This document shows, in pieces, positions 33,705 to 42,523 of a DNA stretch of 64,000 bases. Location of the stretch: contig NZ_JALDYF010000006.1 in assembly GCF_032154225.1 (NCBI RefSeq), forward strand, positions 145,948-209,947, written 5' to 3'. Within the stretch, counting starts at the first letter, position 1. Each line of letters begins with the position of its first letter. Source of the DNA: Psychrobacillus sp032154225. GTDB lineage: Bacteria; Bacillota; Bacilli; Bacillales_A; Planococcaceae. The notes beneath the pieces were generated by a model, which was given only the letters and a program-made list of their open reading frames with translations, was not told the origin of the DNA and ran no database searches. A program made the position numbers and the translations under genes.

Positions 33705-34184
33705 ATGATACGAGTAGGTCAAGGATTTGATGTGCATGAATTTGCAAACGATCGTCCACTAATAATTGGAGGCATTACAATTCCTTATGAAAGAGGTCTT
33801 ATTGGGCATTCGGATGCAGACGTTTTACTACATACAATTACGGATGCGGCGTTAGGAGCAATTGGAGAAGGAGATATCGGGAAACATTTTCCGGATACAG
33901 ATCCTGAGTTCAAAGATGCAGATTCAGCTAAATTATTGGAGTATATTTGGAAACTAGTGGATGACAGAGGTTACAAATTAGGGAATATTGATTGTACGAT
34001 TATTGCACAAAAGCCAAAAATGGCTCCGCATATTGAAACGATTCGTGCTCGAGTAGCAGAATTACTGCAAGCTGACGTGTCGCAAGTGAACGTAAAAGCG
34101 ACGACAACGGAAAAACTAGGATTTATAGGTCGTGAAGAAGGAATTGCTTCCATGGCAACGATATTACTTGTAAAGAAAGACTAA
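33705..34184 (+). CDS. ispF: IspF, MECDP synthase
   Basis: The 159-residue protein has the metal ligands in GFDVHEF (Asp8, His10) and the GHSDADVLLHTI motif near 34-45, and ends with the usual TTEKLGFIGREEGI segment. It forms trimers that cyclise the CDP-diphosphate intermediate and release CMP. Length is typical. It is the last gene of the ispDF pair, before the second copy of the dispersed repeat. Confidence 0.97.
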   Translation: MIRVGQGFDVHEFANDRPLIIGGITIPYERGLIGHSDADVLLHTITDAALGAIGEGDIGKHFPDTDPEFKDADSAKLLEYIWKLVDDRGYKLGNIDCTIIAQKPKMAPHIETIRARVAELLQADVSQVNVKATTTEKLGFIGREEGIASMATILLVKKD

Positions 34185-34221
34185 CTTTAAAAAATACTTT
34201 AGCAGTGGTAAGATTAAAAAA

Positions 34222-34412
34222 GTTTAACTTCATCCAGCTCACCTTTTTAAGTAGTAAGATGGATGTGAATGGGTCGTAAACTTAAGTAGTGCATGGAGAT
34301 GCATGCTGGATAAAGTTAATGCCTCCGGCGGATGTCACAGATTTTTTAAAGAATTCATTGAGCAAGCTCGATGATAAATTTGGACGCAAATACGCCAAGG
34401 AGAATTTGATAT
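34222..34412 (+). repeat. Structured dispersed repeat, copy 2
   Basis: It opens with a stem of about 15 bp (34224-34238 with 34305-34319, one mismatch) enclosing a 66-base loop, much longer than the 13-base loop of copy 1. The core from 34321 (GCCTCCGGCGGATGTCACAG) aligns with copy 1 for about 95 bases at roughly 80% identity by eye. The inner CAGATTT stem and the GAGC-AA-GCTC hairpin are kept, while the outer stem is weaker. Three stem positions changed on both sides together relative to copy 1. It lies in the ispF-gltX gap. Confidence 0.8.
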
Positions 34413-34436
34413 AAACGAAAACTAGGAGGATTTACA

Positions 34437-35900
34437 ATGACACAAGAAGTTCGCGTACGTTACGCACCGAGTCCAACAGGGCATTTGCACATTGGAGGAG
34501 CGCGTACAGCATTATTTAACTATTTATATGCACGTCACCATAACGGGAAATTTATCGTTCGTATTGAGGATACAGATATTGAACGTAATATTGAAGGCGG
34601 CGAATTATCGCAGCTTGAAAACTTAAAATGGTTAGGTATCGACTATGATGAGTCTATAGATATTGGTGGACCTTATGCGCCATATCGCCAAATGGAGCGT
34701 TTAGATATTTATACAAAGCATGCGGAGGAAATGTTAGAAAAAGGACATGCATATAAATGTTTCTGTACTTCGGAAGAGTTGGAAGCAGAGCGTGACATCC
34801 AAAAAGCTAACGGAGTAGCTGCTCCAATGTATAAAGGTAAATGCCGTAATTTATCTGCTGCGGAAGTACAGGAAAAAGAAACGGCTAACACGCCTTATAC
34901 AATCCGTATGCGTGTACCGGCAAATGTAACATACACATTTGAAGACTTAGTTCGTGGATCCGTTACATTCGAATCAAAAGACGTTGGAGATTGGGTGCTT
35001 GTAAAAGCTAATGGAATTCCGACTTATAATTACGCGGTAGTGTTAGACGATTACTTTATGAAAATTTCTCACGTTTTCCGTGGAGAAGAACATCTATCAA
35101 ATACACCAAAGCAATTGATGATATTTGAAGCGTTTGGATGGGAAGCACCTAAATACGGTCATATGACATTAATCATCAATGAAAATCGTAAAAAACTTTC
35201 GAAACGTGATGAGTCTATTATTCAATTTGTTTCCCAATATAAAGAACTTGGCTACCTACCAGAAGCAATGTTTAACTTCTTTGCACTTTTAGGGTGGTCT
35301 CCAGAAGGCGAAGATGAAATTTTTTCGAAAGAGAATTTCATCAAAATGTTCGATGTTACTCGTCTATCTAAATCACCATCGATGTTTGATAAACAAAAAT
35401 TAACATGGACAAACAATCAATATATTAAGCAATTGCCACTAGAAAAAGTAGTAGAGCTTGCACTGCCACATTTACAAAAAGCAGAATTATTACCAGCAGA
35501 ATTATCGGAAGAACAACAGGCTTGGGCAACAAGCTTAATCGCTCTTTATCATGACCAAATGAGTTTTGGTGCAGAAATTGTCGAATTGTCTTCGTTATTC
35601 TTTAACGATGAACTTGAATATAATGAAGAAGCGGCAGAAGTATTAGCTGGTGAACAAGTACCAGAAGTAATGGCTGCATTTAAAGTGCAATTGGAAAGTT
35701 TGGAAACGTATGAAGCAGCTGAAATTAAAGCTGCAATTAAAGCGGTACAAAAAGAAACTGGCCATAAAGGAAAAAACCTATTTATGCCAATTCGTGTAGT
35801 AACTACGGGCCAAACTCATGGTCCAGAACTTCCAGATGCAATCGGCTTAATCGGGAAAGAAAAAGTAATTGCTCGAGTAGCGAAATACGCTAAACAATAA
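34437..35900 (+). CDS. gltX: GltX, glutamyl-tRNA synthetase
   Basis: The 487-residue protein has the class I motifs PTGHLHIGGARTALFN (about 11-26) and KKLSKRDES (about 252-260). As in other Bacillales, it probably charges both tRNA-Glu and tRNA-Gln, the latter being fixed by GatCAB. Ribosome site TAGGAGG. The 250-base region upstream holds only the structured repeat, and I see no T-box there. Confidence 0.97.
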   Translation: MTQEVRVRYAPSPTGHLHIGGARTALFNYLYARHHNGKFIVRIEDTDIERNIEGGELSQLENLKWLGIDYDESIDIGGPYAPYRQMERLDIYTKHAEEMLEKGHAYKCFCTSEELEAERDIQKANGVAAPMYKGKCRNLSAAEVQEKETANTPYTIRMRVPANVTYTFEDLVRGSVTFESKDVGDWVLVKANGIPTYNYAVVLDDYFMKISHVFRGEEHLSNTPKQLMIFEAFGWEAPKYGHMTLIINENRKKLSKRDESIIQFVSQYKELGYLPEAMFNFFALLGWSPEGEDEIFSKENFIKMFDVTRLSKSPSMFDKQKLTWTNNQYIKQLPLEKVVELALPHLQKAELLPAELSEEQQAWATSLIALYHDQMSFGAEIVELSSLFFNDELEYNEEAAEVLAGEQVPEVMAAFKVQLESLETYEAAEIKAAIKAVQKETGHKGKNLFMPIRVVTTGQTHGPELPDAIGLIGKEKVIARVAKYAKQ

Positions 35901-35902
35901 AG

Positions 35903-35931
35903 TTGACTTTCTATTCATAAGGTGTGAAAAT
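35903..35931 (+). promoter_or_regulatory. Probable promoter of the cysE T-box transcript
   Basis: TTGACT (35903-35908) and GAAAAT (35926-35931) are 17 bases apart, and the -10 is preceded by TGT as an extended motif. The -10 match is modest. Confidence 0.5.
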
Positions 35932-35954
35932 GAGGGTACAAATTCCGAACGGAA

Positions 35955-36212
35955 GTAATAATAAGCTAAGAAGAGGATAAGTAAGTAGCGCAAGTTCTTT
36001 AGAGAGGACCATCACCGGCTGAAAGTGGTCTGAACCAATGGAGTTACTGAAATGCACCTCTGAGTGCCATGCCGAAAAATGAGTAGGCTGGACGTATCAT
36101 CTGCGTTAAAGATGCTAAGCGGAGAAGGTATTACATTGCCTTTTCAATCAGAGTGGAACCGCGCCTTCATAGCGTCTCTGTCTATTTTATATAGACAGGG
36201 GCGTTTTTTTTT
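35955..36212 (+). ncRNA. Cysteine T-box leader of cysE-cysS
   Basis: The T-box sequence AGAGTGGAACCGCG is at 36150-36163. The specifier loop around 36050-36062 reads GAAATGCACCTC, with TGC (Cys) as the specifier codon. A terminator (about 36172-36185 with 36192-36204) ends in a long T-run. Uncharged tRNA-Cys should stabilise the antiterminator and switch on cysE and cysS. The stem I segment before the specifier includes the AGTA and AGAGGA type motifs expected. Confidence 0.92.
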
Positions 36213-36239
36213 ATTTATTCGTAAAGGAGTGTATGGGGA

Positions 36240-36911
36240 ATGTTTAGTCGGATGAAAGAAGACATAGCGGTTGTATTTGAGCAAGATCCCGCTGCAACGA
36301 GCAAGCTTGAAGTAGTGTTAACTTATGCAGGTTTACATGCTATTTGGAGTCATCGAGTGGCACATGCTTTTTATAAAAAAAAGCTATTCTTTTTAGCCAG
36401 AGTTATTTCGCAAGTGAGTAGATTTTTCACAGGAATTGAAATTCATCCGGGTGCAACTATTGGGCGACGTTTTTTCATAGACCATGGAATGGGTGTTGTA
36501 ATCGGGGAAACATGTGAAATTGGGGATGACTGTACAATTTATCAAGGGGTAACGCTTGGTGGTACAGGAAAGCAAAAAGGAAAAAGACATCCTACGCTTG
36601 AAAATAATGTACTCGTTGCAACAGGAGCGAAAGTGTTAGGTTCTATAACAATCGGAGAAAATAGCAAGGTTGGAGCAGGTTCAGTTGTGTTGAAAGATGT
36701 TCCTACAGATTCAACAGTAGTTGGTATTCCGGGTGTAGTTGTTATTCAGGATGGAAAAAAGGTAAAGAGAAATTTAGACCATCAAGATTTGCCTGATCCA
36801 TTTGCAGATAGATGCAAGCAAATGGAGATGGATATTATCGAATTAAACGAAGAAGTAAATAGACTAAAGAAAGAAAAGGAGAAAAAAAGCTATGTCGATT
36901 CAAATATTTAA
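36240..36911 (+). CDS. cysE: CysE, serine O-acetyltransferase
   Basis: The 223-residue protein has an N-terminal helical region and a left-handed beta-helix with hexapeptide repeats (IHPGATIGRRFFIDHGMGVV, IGDDCTIYQGVTLGGTGK). His in FIDHGMG is the family's catalytic base region. It makes O-acetylserine from serine and acetyl-CoA, the carbon skeleton for cysteine. The T-box matches this role. Its last 20 bases overlap the cysS start. Confidence 0.96.
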   Translation: MFSRMKEDIAVVFEQDPAATSKLEVVLTYAGLHAIWSHRVAHAFYKKKLFFLARVISQVSRFFTGIEIHPGATIGRRFFIDHGMGVVIGETCEIGDDCTIYQGVTLGGTGKQKGKRHPTLENNVLVATGAKVLGSITIGENSKVGAGSVVLKDVPTDSTVVGIPGVVVIQDGKKVKRNLDHQDLPDPFADRCKQMEMDIIELNEEVNRLKKEKEKKSYVDSNI

Positions 36912-38292
36912 TACATTAAAACGCGAAAAAGAACTTTTTGTACCTTTGGAAGAAGGAAAGGTAAAAATGTATGTATGTGGACCAACTGTGTATAACTATA
37001 TCCATATAGGAAATTCACGTCCTGTTATTGTGTACGACACGGTGCGAAAATATTTGCAATACCGAGGGTATGACGTGACTTTTGTTTCTAACTTTACTGA
37101 CGTGGATGATAAAATTATTAAAGCTGCAAATGAGCTAGGTGAAGATGTATCTGAGTTAACAGAGCGTTTTATTAAAGCGTATTTTGCAGATGTGGAGGCG
37201 CTAGGTTGCAGTAGAGCGGACGCACATCCTCGTGTGACGGAACATATGGATGGGATTATTGAATTTATTGAGGCGTTAGAGAAAAAAGGCTACGCATATG
37301 AATCTCAAGGAGATGTGTATTACCGCACGCGGAAATTTGACGGCTACGGTAAACTATCGCATCAATCAGTGGATGATTTGAAAGTTGGAGCACGTGTTGA
37401 AGCTGGAGAAAAGAAAGAAGATGCACTAGATTTTGCTCTTTGGAAAGCTGCAAAACCAGGAGAAATTTTCTGGGAAAGCCCATGGGGGAACGGACGTCCT
37501 GGTTGGCATATTGAGTGTTCTGTAATGGCACGTGAAATACTTGGAGATACAATAGATATCCATGCTGGCGGGCAAGATTTAACATTCCCTCATCATGAAA
37601 ATGAAATTGCTCAATCCGAAGCGATGACAGGGAAAACATTTGCAAGATATTGGATGCATAACGGCTATATTAATATTGATAATGAAAAAATGTCGAAATC
37701 ACTAGGAAATTTTGTTTTAGTCAATGATATTCGCCAACAAATTGATCCGCAAATTTTACGCTTCTTTATGTTGGGTGTGCATTATCGTCATCCGATTAAC
37801 TATTCAAGAGAATTAGTAGAGCAAGCAGAAGCTGGTCTAGAGCGTATTCGTACTGCTTATACGAATATATTGCACCGTTTAAATGCAACTGCAAATTTAG
37901 GTGACCACCATGATATTTGGTTACACAAAATCGAAGAAGTAAAAGAGCAGTTCATCATCGCAATGGATGATGATTTTAATACGGCAAACGGAATTGCGGC
38001 GATTTTTGAATTATCGAAGCTTGCAAATACGTACTTGCTGGAAAAACAAACTTCAGAGAAAGTATTGAAGCAATTTATCGCAGTGTTGGATGAACTAACT
38101 GCAGTTTTAGGGCTTTCATTGAAAAAAGAAGCAGAAGTATTAGACGAAGAAATTGATGCGCTAATTGCAGAACGTAATCAAGCGAGGGAAGATAGAAACT
38201 TTGCTCGTGCGGATGAAATAAGAGATCAATTGAAAGAGTTGAATATTATTTTAGAAGATACTGCTCAAGGTATTCGATGGAAAAGAGGATAA
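36892..38292 (+). CDS. cysS: CysS, cysteinyl-tRNA synthetase
   Basis: The 466-residue protein has CGPTVYNYIHIGNSRP (HIGH-type motif, with a zinc-binding Cys) and KMSKSLGNF. It charges tRNA-Cys. Its position after cysE behind the Cys T-box means cysteine starvation raises both the amino acid supply and the charging enzyme. The ATG has AAAGGAG inside the 3' end of cysE. Confidence 0.97.
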   Translation: MSIQIFNTLKREKELFVPLEEGKVKMYVCGPTVYNYIHIGNSRPVIVYDTVRKYLQYRGYDVTFVSNFTDVDDKIIKAANELGEDVSELTERFIKAYFADVEALGCSRADAHPRVTEHMDGIIEFIEALEKKGYAYESQGDVYYRTRKFDGYGKLSHQSVDDLKVGARVEAGEKKEDALDFALWKAAKPGEIFWESPWGNGRPGWHIECSVMAREILGDTIDIHAGGQDLTFPHHENEIAQSEAMTGKTFARYWMHNGYINIDNEKMSKSLGNFVLVNDIRQQIDPQILRFFMLGVHYRHPINYSRELVEQAEAGLERIRTAYTNILHRLNATANLGDHHDIWLHKIEEVKEQFIIAMDDDFNTANGIAAIFELSKLANTYLLEKQTSEKVLKQFIAVLDELTAVLGLSLKKEAEVLDEEIDALIAERNQAREDRNFARADEIRDQLKELNIILEDTAQGIRWKRG

Positions 38293-38296
38293 GTTA

Positions 38297-38719
38297 GTGG
38301 AGAAGTTTAAGCTATCAGATGTAAAACAACTTAATTCTCTTGCTCTTGCTTATATGGGAGATGCTGTATTCGAGCAAGTCGTTCGGGAGCATCTCATCCG
38401 TTCGGGGCGTGTAAAGCCGAATATTTTGCATAAAGAAGCGACAAAATATGTATCTGCAAAAGCGCAAGCAATGATTGTTCGAGGGTTTATAAATACGAAC
38501 TTTTTAACAGAAGAAGAGCAAGCTGTACTAAGACGAGGCCGAAACGCGAAGTCTGGTACAGTTCCTAAAAATACAGACGTACAAACGTATCATTACAGTA
38601 CGGCATTTGAAGCAGTTATTGGAAGCTTGTATTTGAGTGAGCAAAAGGAGCGTTTGCAGGAAGTACTTGATTTTGCTATTAACTACATCGATGAACAGAA
38701 AGGGGAGAATAAAAAATGA
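38297..38719 (+). CDS. mrnC: MrnC, mini-ribonuclease III
   Basis: The 140-residue protein is an RNase III catalytic domain without the double-stranded RNA-binding domain. LAYMGDAVFE near residue 17-26 holds the acidic metal ligands and EAVIGSLYLS near 100 is the second signature. In B. subtilis it matures 23S rRNA ends. The start is GTG 38297, close after cysS, and the stop overlaps rlmB by four bases. Confidence 0.95.
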   Translation: MEKFKLSDVKQLNSLALAYMGDAVFEQVVREHLIRSGRVKPNILHKEATKYVSAKAQAMIVRGFINTNFLTEEEQAVLRRGRNAKSGTVPKNTDVQTYHYSTAFEAVIGSLYLSEQKERLQEVLDFAINYIDEQKGENKK

Positions 38720-39477
38720 CAGAACAAACAGAGCAAACAGGAGAAATTATTGCTGGCAAAAACCCGGTCGTAGAAGCGCTTCGTTCAGGTAGAGATATGA
38801 ACAAGGTGTGGATTGCAGAAGGGGTGCAAAAAACTGGTATTTCAGAAATTATTCAGTTGGCAAAGGATGCAGGGATTATCGTGCAATTTGTCCCTAAAAA
38901 GAAGTTGGATGGTTTAACGGATGCTAATCACCAAGGGATTGTTGCTTCAGTAGCAGCTTATCGTTATGCAGAGCTAGATGATTTATTTGCTTTAGCAAAG
39001 AGTAAGCAAGAGGACCCTCTTTTCATTATTTTAGATGAAATTGAAGATCCGCATAATTTTGGGTCTATTATGCGTACAGCTGATGCTGTTGGGGCGCACG
39101 GTATCATTATTCCAAAGCGACGTGCAGTAGGATTGACGGCGGTAGTTGCAAAGGCTTCTACTGGTGCTATCGAGCATGTTCCGGTATATCGTGTAGGGAA
39201 TTTAGCGCAAACTGTCGATGAGTTAAAAGCGCGTGGCGTTTGGATTGCTGGAACGGATGCAGCTAAGTCTACAGATTATCGAAATATGGACGCAACACTT
39301 CCGCTTGCACTTATTATTGGTAGCGAAGGAAAAGGAATGAGCCGTTTATTGAAAGAGAAGTGTGATTTTCTTTACCATTTGCCAATGGTCGGCCACGTTA
39401 CTAGTTTAAATGCGTCTGTTGCAACGGCGATACTTTTATATGAAGTATTGCGCGTAAGACGTCCGCTTAAAGGATAA
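38716..39477 (+). CDS. rlmB: RlmB-type 23S rRNA 2'-O-methyltransferase (SpoU/TrmH family)
   Basis: The 253-residue protein has an N-terminal L30e-like substrate domain (IIAGKNPVVEALRSG) and a SPOUT knot domain with DEIEDPHNFGSIMRTADAVG, IIGSEGKGMSRLL and LNASVATAILLYE. It is expected to methylate a guanosine in 23S rRNA (Gm2251 in E. coli numbering). All three SpoU motifs are intact. Confidence 0.93.
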   Translation: MTEQTEQTGEIIAGKNPVVEALRSGRDMNKVWIAEGVQKTGISEIIQLAKDAGIIVQFVPKKKLDGLTDANHQGIVASVAAYRYAELDDLFALAKSKQEDPLFIILDEIEDPHNFGSIMRTADAVGAHGIIIPKRRAVGLTAVVAKASTGAIEHVPVYRVGNLAQTVDELKARGVWIAGTDAAKSTDYRNMDATLPLALIIGSEGKGMSRLLKEKCDFLYHLPMVGHVTSLNASVATAILLYEVLRVRRPLKG

Positions 39478-39481
39478 GTGC

Positions 39482-39991
39482 ATGCAAATTTTATTGGTCG
39501 ATGGTTATAACATCATTGGCGCATGGAATGAATTAAGGGTTTTAAAGAAAAGTAAATTATTAGATGCTAGAGACCGGCTGATAGAGTTGATGGCAGAATA
39601 CAAAGCATTCACAGGTATGCGAGTCATTGTTGTTTTTGATGCGCATTTAGTTCCAGGAATAGAAAGTAAGAAGAAGCAATATGATGTAGAGATTATTTAT
39701 ACGAGAGAAAATGAAACGGCAGATGAACGAATAGAAAAACTTACGCAAGAACTAAGTGGTAGAAAAACTCAAATTCACGTAGCTACTTCAGATATGACAG
39801 AACAAAGAGTAGTTTTTGGACAAGGTGCTTTAAGAAAATCCGCAAGGGAATTTGAAATTGAAATGCTTTCTATTTCGACGGATATTACGAAGAAAGTCAA
39901 GCATATTCAGGAAGAGAGACCGAGTGCAAAGATTCCTTTGTCGGAAGAAGTTGCGGAAATTTTCGAAAAATGGCGACGTGGAATGAAATGA
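39482..39991 (+). CDS. yacP: YacP/Rae1-like NYN-domain ribonuclease
   Basis: The 169-residue protein has the PIN-like NYN fold: LLVDGYNIIGAW at the start, VVFDAH near 57, and TSDMTEQ near 103, giving the acidic cluster. In B. subtilis this protein (Rae1) enters the ribosome A-site and cuts mRNA in a translation-dependent way. It starts four bases after rlmB. Confidence 0.92.
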   Translation: MQILLVDGYNIIGAWNELRVLKKSKLLDARDRLIELMAEYKAFTGMRVIVVFDAHLVPGIESKKKQYDVEIIYTRENETADERIEKLTQELSGRKTQIHVATSDMTEQRVVFGQGALRKSAREFEIEMLSISTDITKKVKHIQEERPSAKIPLSEEVAEIFEKWRRGMK

Positions 39992-40061
39992 TCCATTGAC
40001 GCTGTAAAATTTCTTCCTGTATACTTGGGATAACTATTCGTAGAATGCCGAGGTGACTTCA

Positions 40062-40706
40062 TTGGAAAAGACAGAACTAATTCTACAACAATTGGATAGT
40101 TTGCAAGATGAAGAACTTGTCGAGATGGTTCATCAAGGGAACACGGAAGCTTTAGATTTTTTAATAACAAAGTATCGCTCGTTTGTAAGAATGAAAGGTA
40201 GATCATACTTTTTAGTTGGAGCGGACAAAGAAGACATCCTTCAAGAAGGGATGATTGGGTTGTATAAAGCAATCCGGGATTTTCGAGAGGAAAAGCTAGC
40301 TTCGTTTCGAGCGTTTGCAGAGTTGTGTATTACTCGACAAATTATTACAGCGATTAAAACAGCCACACGTCAAAAGCATATACCTTTAAATTCATATGTG
40401 TCATTGGACAAGCCTATATATGATGAAGAATCGGATAGAACGCTTATGGATATGATCGCTGGCTCTGTTATCGATGATCCGGAAGAATTAATCATCAATC
40501 GTGAGGACTATGATTATATGGAAGGGAAAATGACGGAAATTTTAAGTGAGCTAGAGCAGCAAGTGTTAGCTTTATACTTAGATGGACAGTCGTATCAGGA
40601 AATTTCAGAGGAATTAAATCGACATGTAAAATCAATTGATAATGCACTTCAACGGGTAAAGCGCAAATTGGAGCGATATATGGAGATTGGTAGTAATTAT
40701 GCATGA
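40062..40706 (+). CDS. sigH: SigH, RNA polymerase sigma-H factor
   Basis: The protein has 214 residues from TTG 40062, which is 6 bases after GAGGTG; the in-frame GTG 40053 overlaps that site. Sigma regions 2 (GADKEDILQEGMIGLYKAIRDF) and 4 (QEISEELNRHVKSIDNALQR) are both clear. Sigma-H drives early sporulation and transition-state genes such as spo0A and kinA. It fits with the coat gene as a sign of a spore former. Confidence 0.95.
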   Translation: MEKTELILQQLDSLQDEELVEMVHQGNTEALDFLITKYRSFVRMKGRSYFLVGADKEDILQEGMIGLYKAIRDFREEKLASFRAFAELCITRQIITAIKTATRQKHIPLNSYVSLDKPIYDEESDRTLMDMIAGSVIDDPEELIINREDYDYMEGKMTEILSELEQQVLALYLDGQSYQEISEELNRHVKSIDNALQRVKRKLERYMEIGSNYA

Positions 40707-40782
40707 ACACTGGGATTTTGTTGACACAGTTTATGTAAGGTGATAATCTTGAAAAAGACTTATACGCCAAAAAGGTGAGAAA

Positions 40783-40932
40783 ATGACAAAGAAAATTGTC
40801 TTGAGTTGTGTGCAATGTGGTCACCGAAATTATACGGTTCCAGCATTAAAAGAGGGCGCTTCTATACGTATAGAACGAAAGAAATATTGTACGCATTGTA
40901 ACGTACATACTCTCCATAAACAAACGTTGTGA
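40783..40932 (+). CDS. rpmG: Ribosomal protein L33
   Basis: A 49-residue protein starts at ATG 40783 behind AAAGGTGAG. It begins MTKKIVLSCVQCGHRNY and has CTHC near residue 36, so it is the zinc-binding four-cysteine form. Its place between sigH and secE matches the B. subtilis rpmGB copy. It contacts the E-site region of the 50S subunit. Zinc-free copies induced by zinc starvation would lie elsewhere. Confidence 0.92.
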   Translation: MTKKIVLSCVQCGHRNYTVPALKEGASIRIERKKYCTHCNVHTLHKQTL

Positions 40933-40975
40933 GTATGTAGGTGAGATAGATTTTCCGTATGGAGGTTTAGCTAGA

Positions 40976-41161
40976 ATGGCTAATGTTGGAGGATTTTTTA
41001 AAAATGTAATGTCAGAAATGCGAAAAGTAAGCTGGCCTAAGAAGAAAGAACTTACACGATATACAGTTATCGTACTGGCGACAGTTGTAGCAGCAGCTAT
41101 ATTCTTTGCTATAGTAGATTTAGGGATTTCAGAACTTTTCCGTTGGTACTTAGATTTATAA
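40976..41161 (+). CDS. secE: SecE, preprotein translocase subunit
   Basis: The 61-residue protein has the cytoplasmic amphipathic part with SEMRKVSWPKKKEL and one membrane helix (about 33-55). SecE clamps SecY in the Sec channel. Its length is normal for the Firmicute short form. GGAGG precedes the ATG. Confidence 0.95.
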   Translation: MANVGGFFKNVMSEMRKVSWPKKKELTRYTVIVLATVVAAAIFFAIVDLGISELFRWYLDL

Positions 41162-41191
41162 AGCGTAATAGGTAAATATTTTTTGAAAATA

Positions 41192-41220
41192 GCCCGTCTA
41201 AGTTAGCGAACGGGTTTTTT
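41192..41220 (+). terminator. Terminator between secE and nusG
   Basis: A stem CCCGT/ACGGG (41193-41197 with 41210-41214), extended by an inner TAA/TTA, is followed by six T. It may lower readthrough into nusG. Confidence 0.7.
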
Positions 41221-41264
41221 CATTTGTCTAAGAAAAGGAGGGAAGGACGAATTGTCCTCTAACT

Positions 41265-41798
41265 ATGGAAAAAAATTGGTATGTCGTTCATACTTATTCA
41301 GGGTATGAAAATAAAGTAAAAGCAAACTTAGAAAAACGTGTTGAAACAATGGGTATGTCGGATAAAATTTTCCGTGTATTTATCCCTGAACAAGAAGAAA
41401 CAGATTTTAAAGATGGTAAAAAACGTGTAGTTGTGAGAAAAACTTTCCCAGGGTACGTGTTTGTAGAACTAATCATGACAGATGATGCTTGGTATGTTGT
41501 TCGAAATACTCCAGGTGTAACTGGATTTCTTGGTTCATCAGGTGGAGGTACAAAACCAACGCCACTACCACCAGAAGAAGTTCAATCTATGTTGAAACAA
41601 ATGGGCGCGACAGAACGTACAGTAGAAGTAGACTTCTCTGTTGGAGAGATGGTAGAAATTCTAGAAGGTCCGTTTGCTCACTTCCAAGGTAAAGTAGAAA
41701 CAATTGATACTACTAAAGCGAAAGTAACTGTTTCTGTTGATATGTTTGGAAGAGAAACAAATATGGAGCTAGACTTTGACCAAGTGCATAAAATTTAA
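41265..41798 (+). CDS. nusG: NusG, transcription elongation/pausing factor
   Basis: The 177-residue protein has the NGN domain (KNWYVVHTYSGYENKVK to about 115) and a C-terminal KOW domain (GEMVEILEGPFAHFQGKV). NusG binds RNA polymerase and couples to ribosomes or Rho in other bacteria; in Bacillus it stimulates pausing. AAAGGAGGG lies about 27 bases upstream of the ATG, further than usual. Confidence 0.96.
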   Translation: MEKNWYVVHTYSGYENKVKANLEKRVETMGMSDKIFRVFIPEQEETDFKDGKKRVVVRKTFPGYVFVELIMTDDAWYVVRNTPGVTGFLGSSGGGTKPTPLPPEEVQSMLKQMGATERTVEVDFSVGEMVEILEGPFAHFQGKVETIDTTKAKVTVSVDMFGRETNMELDFDQVHKI

Positions 41799-41813
41799 TT
41801 TTTATATTACCAC

Positions 41814-41842
41814 TTGCGAAAAAAACAAAAAAGTGATATCAT
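41814..41842 (+). promoter_or_regulatory. Promoter upstream of rplK
   Basis: TTGCGA (41814-41819) and TATCAT (41837-41842) are 17 bases apart, just after nusG. The 120-base leader that follows may carry ribosomal protein control. Confidence 0.7.
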
Positions 41843-41970
41843 TTCAAAGGTCAGACTAAAAAAAGTCTGCATTAATTTTTATAATGTTATCAGCGCAGAG
41901 CTGAGAGACAGATATTTGAGTGGGAGGGGCAACCCAATTACCACATCACGGACTTAAGGAGGTGTGTCTC

Positions 41971-42396
41971 GTGGCTAAAAAAGTGATTAAAGTTGTTAAA
42001 TTACAAATTCCTGCTGGTAAAGCAAATCCAGCACCGCCGGTTGGTCCAGCATTGGGTCAAGCAGGTGTTAACATCATGGGATTCTGTAAGGAGTTCAACG
42101 CACGTACTGCTGATCAAGCAGGTCTAATCATTCCGGTTGAAATTTCTGTATTTGAAGATCGTTCTTTTACATTCATTACAAAAACTCCTCCGGCAGCAGT
42201 GTTACTTAAAGTAGCAGCTGGTATTAAATCTGGATCAGGTGAACCGAACCGCGTAAAAGTGGCAACGGTGAAACGTGAAACAGTTCGCGAAATTGCAGAA
42301 CAAAAAATGCCAGATCTAAACGCAGCAACTGTTGAAGCAGCTATGTTAATGGTTGAAGGTACTGCACGTAGCATGGGTATTACGATCGAAGACTAA
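41971..42396 (+). CDS. rplK: Ribosomal protein L11
   Basis: The protein has 141 residues from GTG 41971 behind AAGGAGGTG, beginning MAKKVIKVVKLQIPAGKANP as in Bacillus. Starts further up would add a non-homologous peptide. L11 with L10/L12 forms the GTPase-associated stalk base on the 50S subunit and is the site sensed by RelA. Confidence 0.97.
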   Translation: MAKKVIKVVKLQIPAGKANPAPPVGPALGQAGVNIMGFCKEFNARTADQAGLIIPVEISVFEDRSFTFITKTPPAAVLLKVAAGIKSGSGEPNRVKVATVKRETVREIAEQKMPDLNAATVEAAMLMVEGTARSMGITIED

Positions 42397-42523
42397 TACT
42401 TAATGTGCATTTTGATATGATGCATTTGTTTTTTGGGAGGTTGTGGTTGTTCTTAGGATAACTACAACCTTTACGCGTGGGAGGTTTATTCCGCTAAAAC
42501 CACTATCAAGGAGGATATTTCAA

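Noticed and set aside
36064..36255. A 63-codon frame just before cysE
   Set aside because: It lies within the T-box leader and its terminator, which fully explain the sequence.
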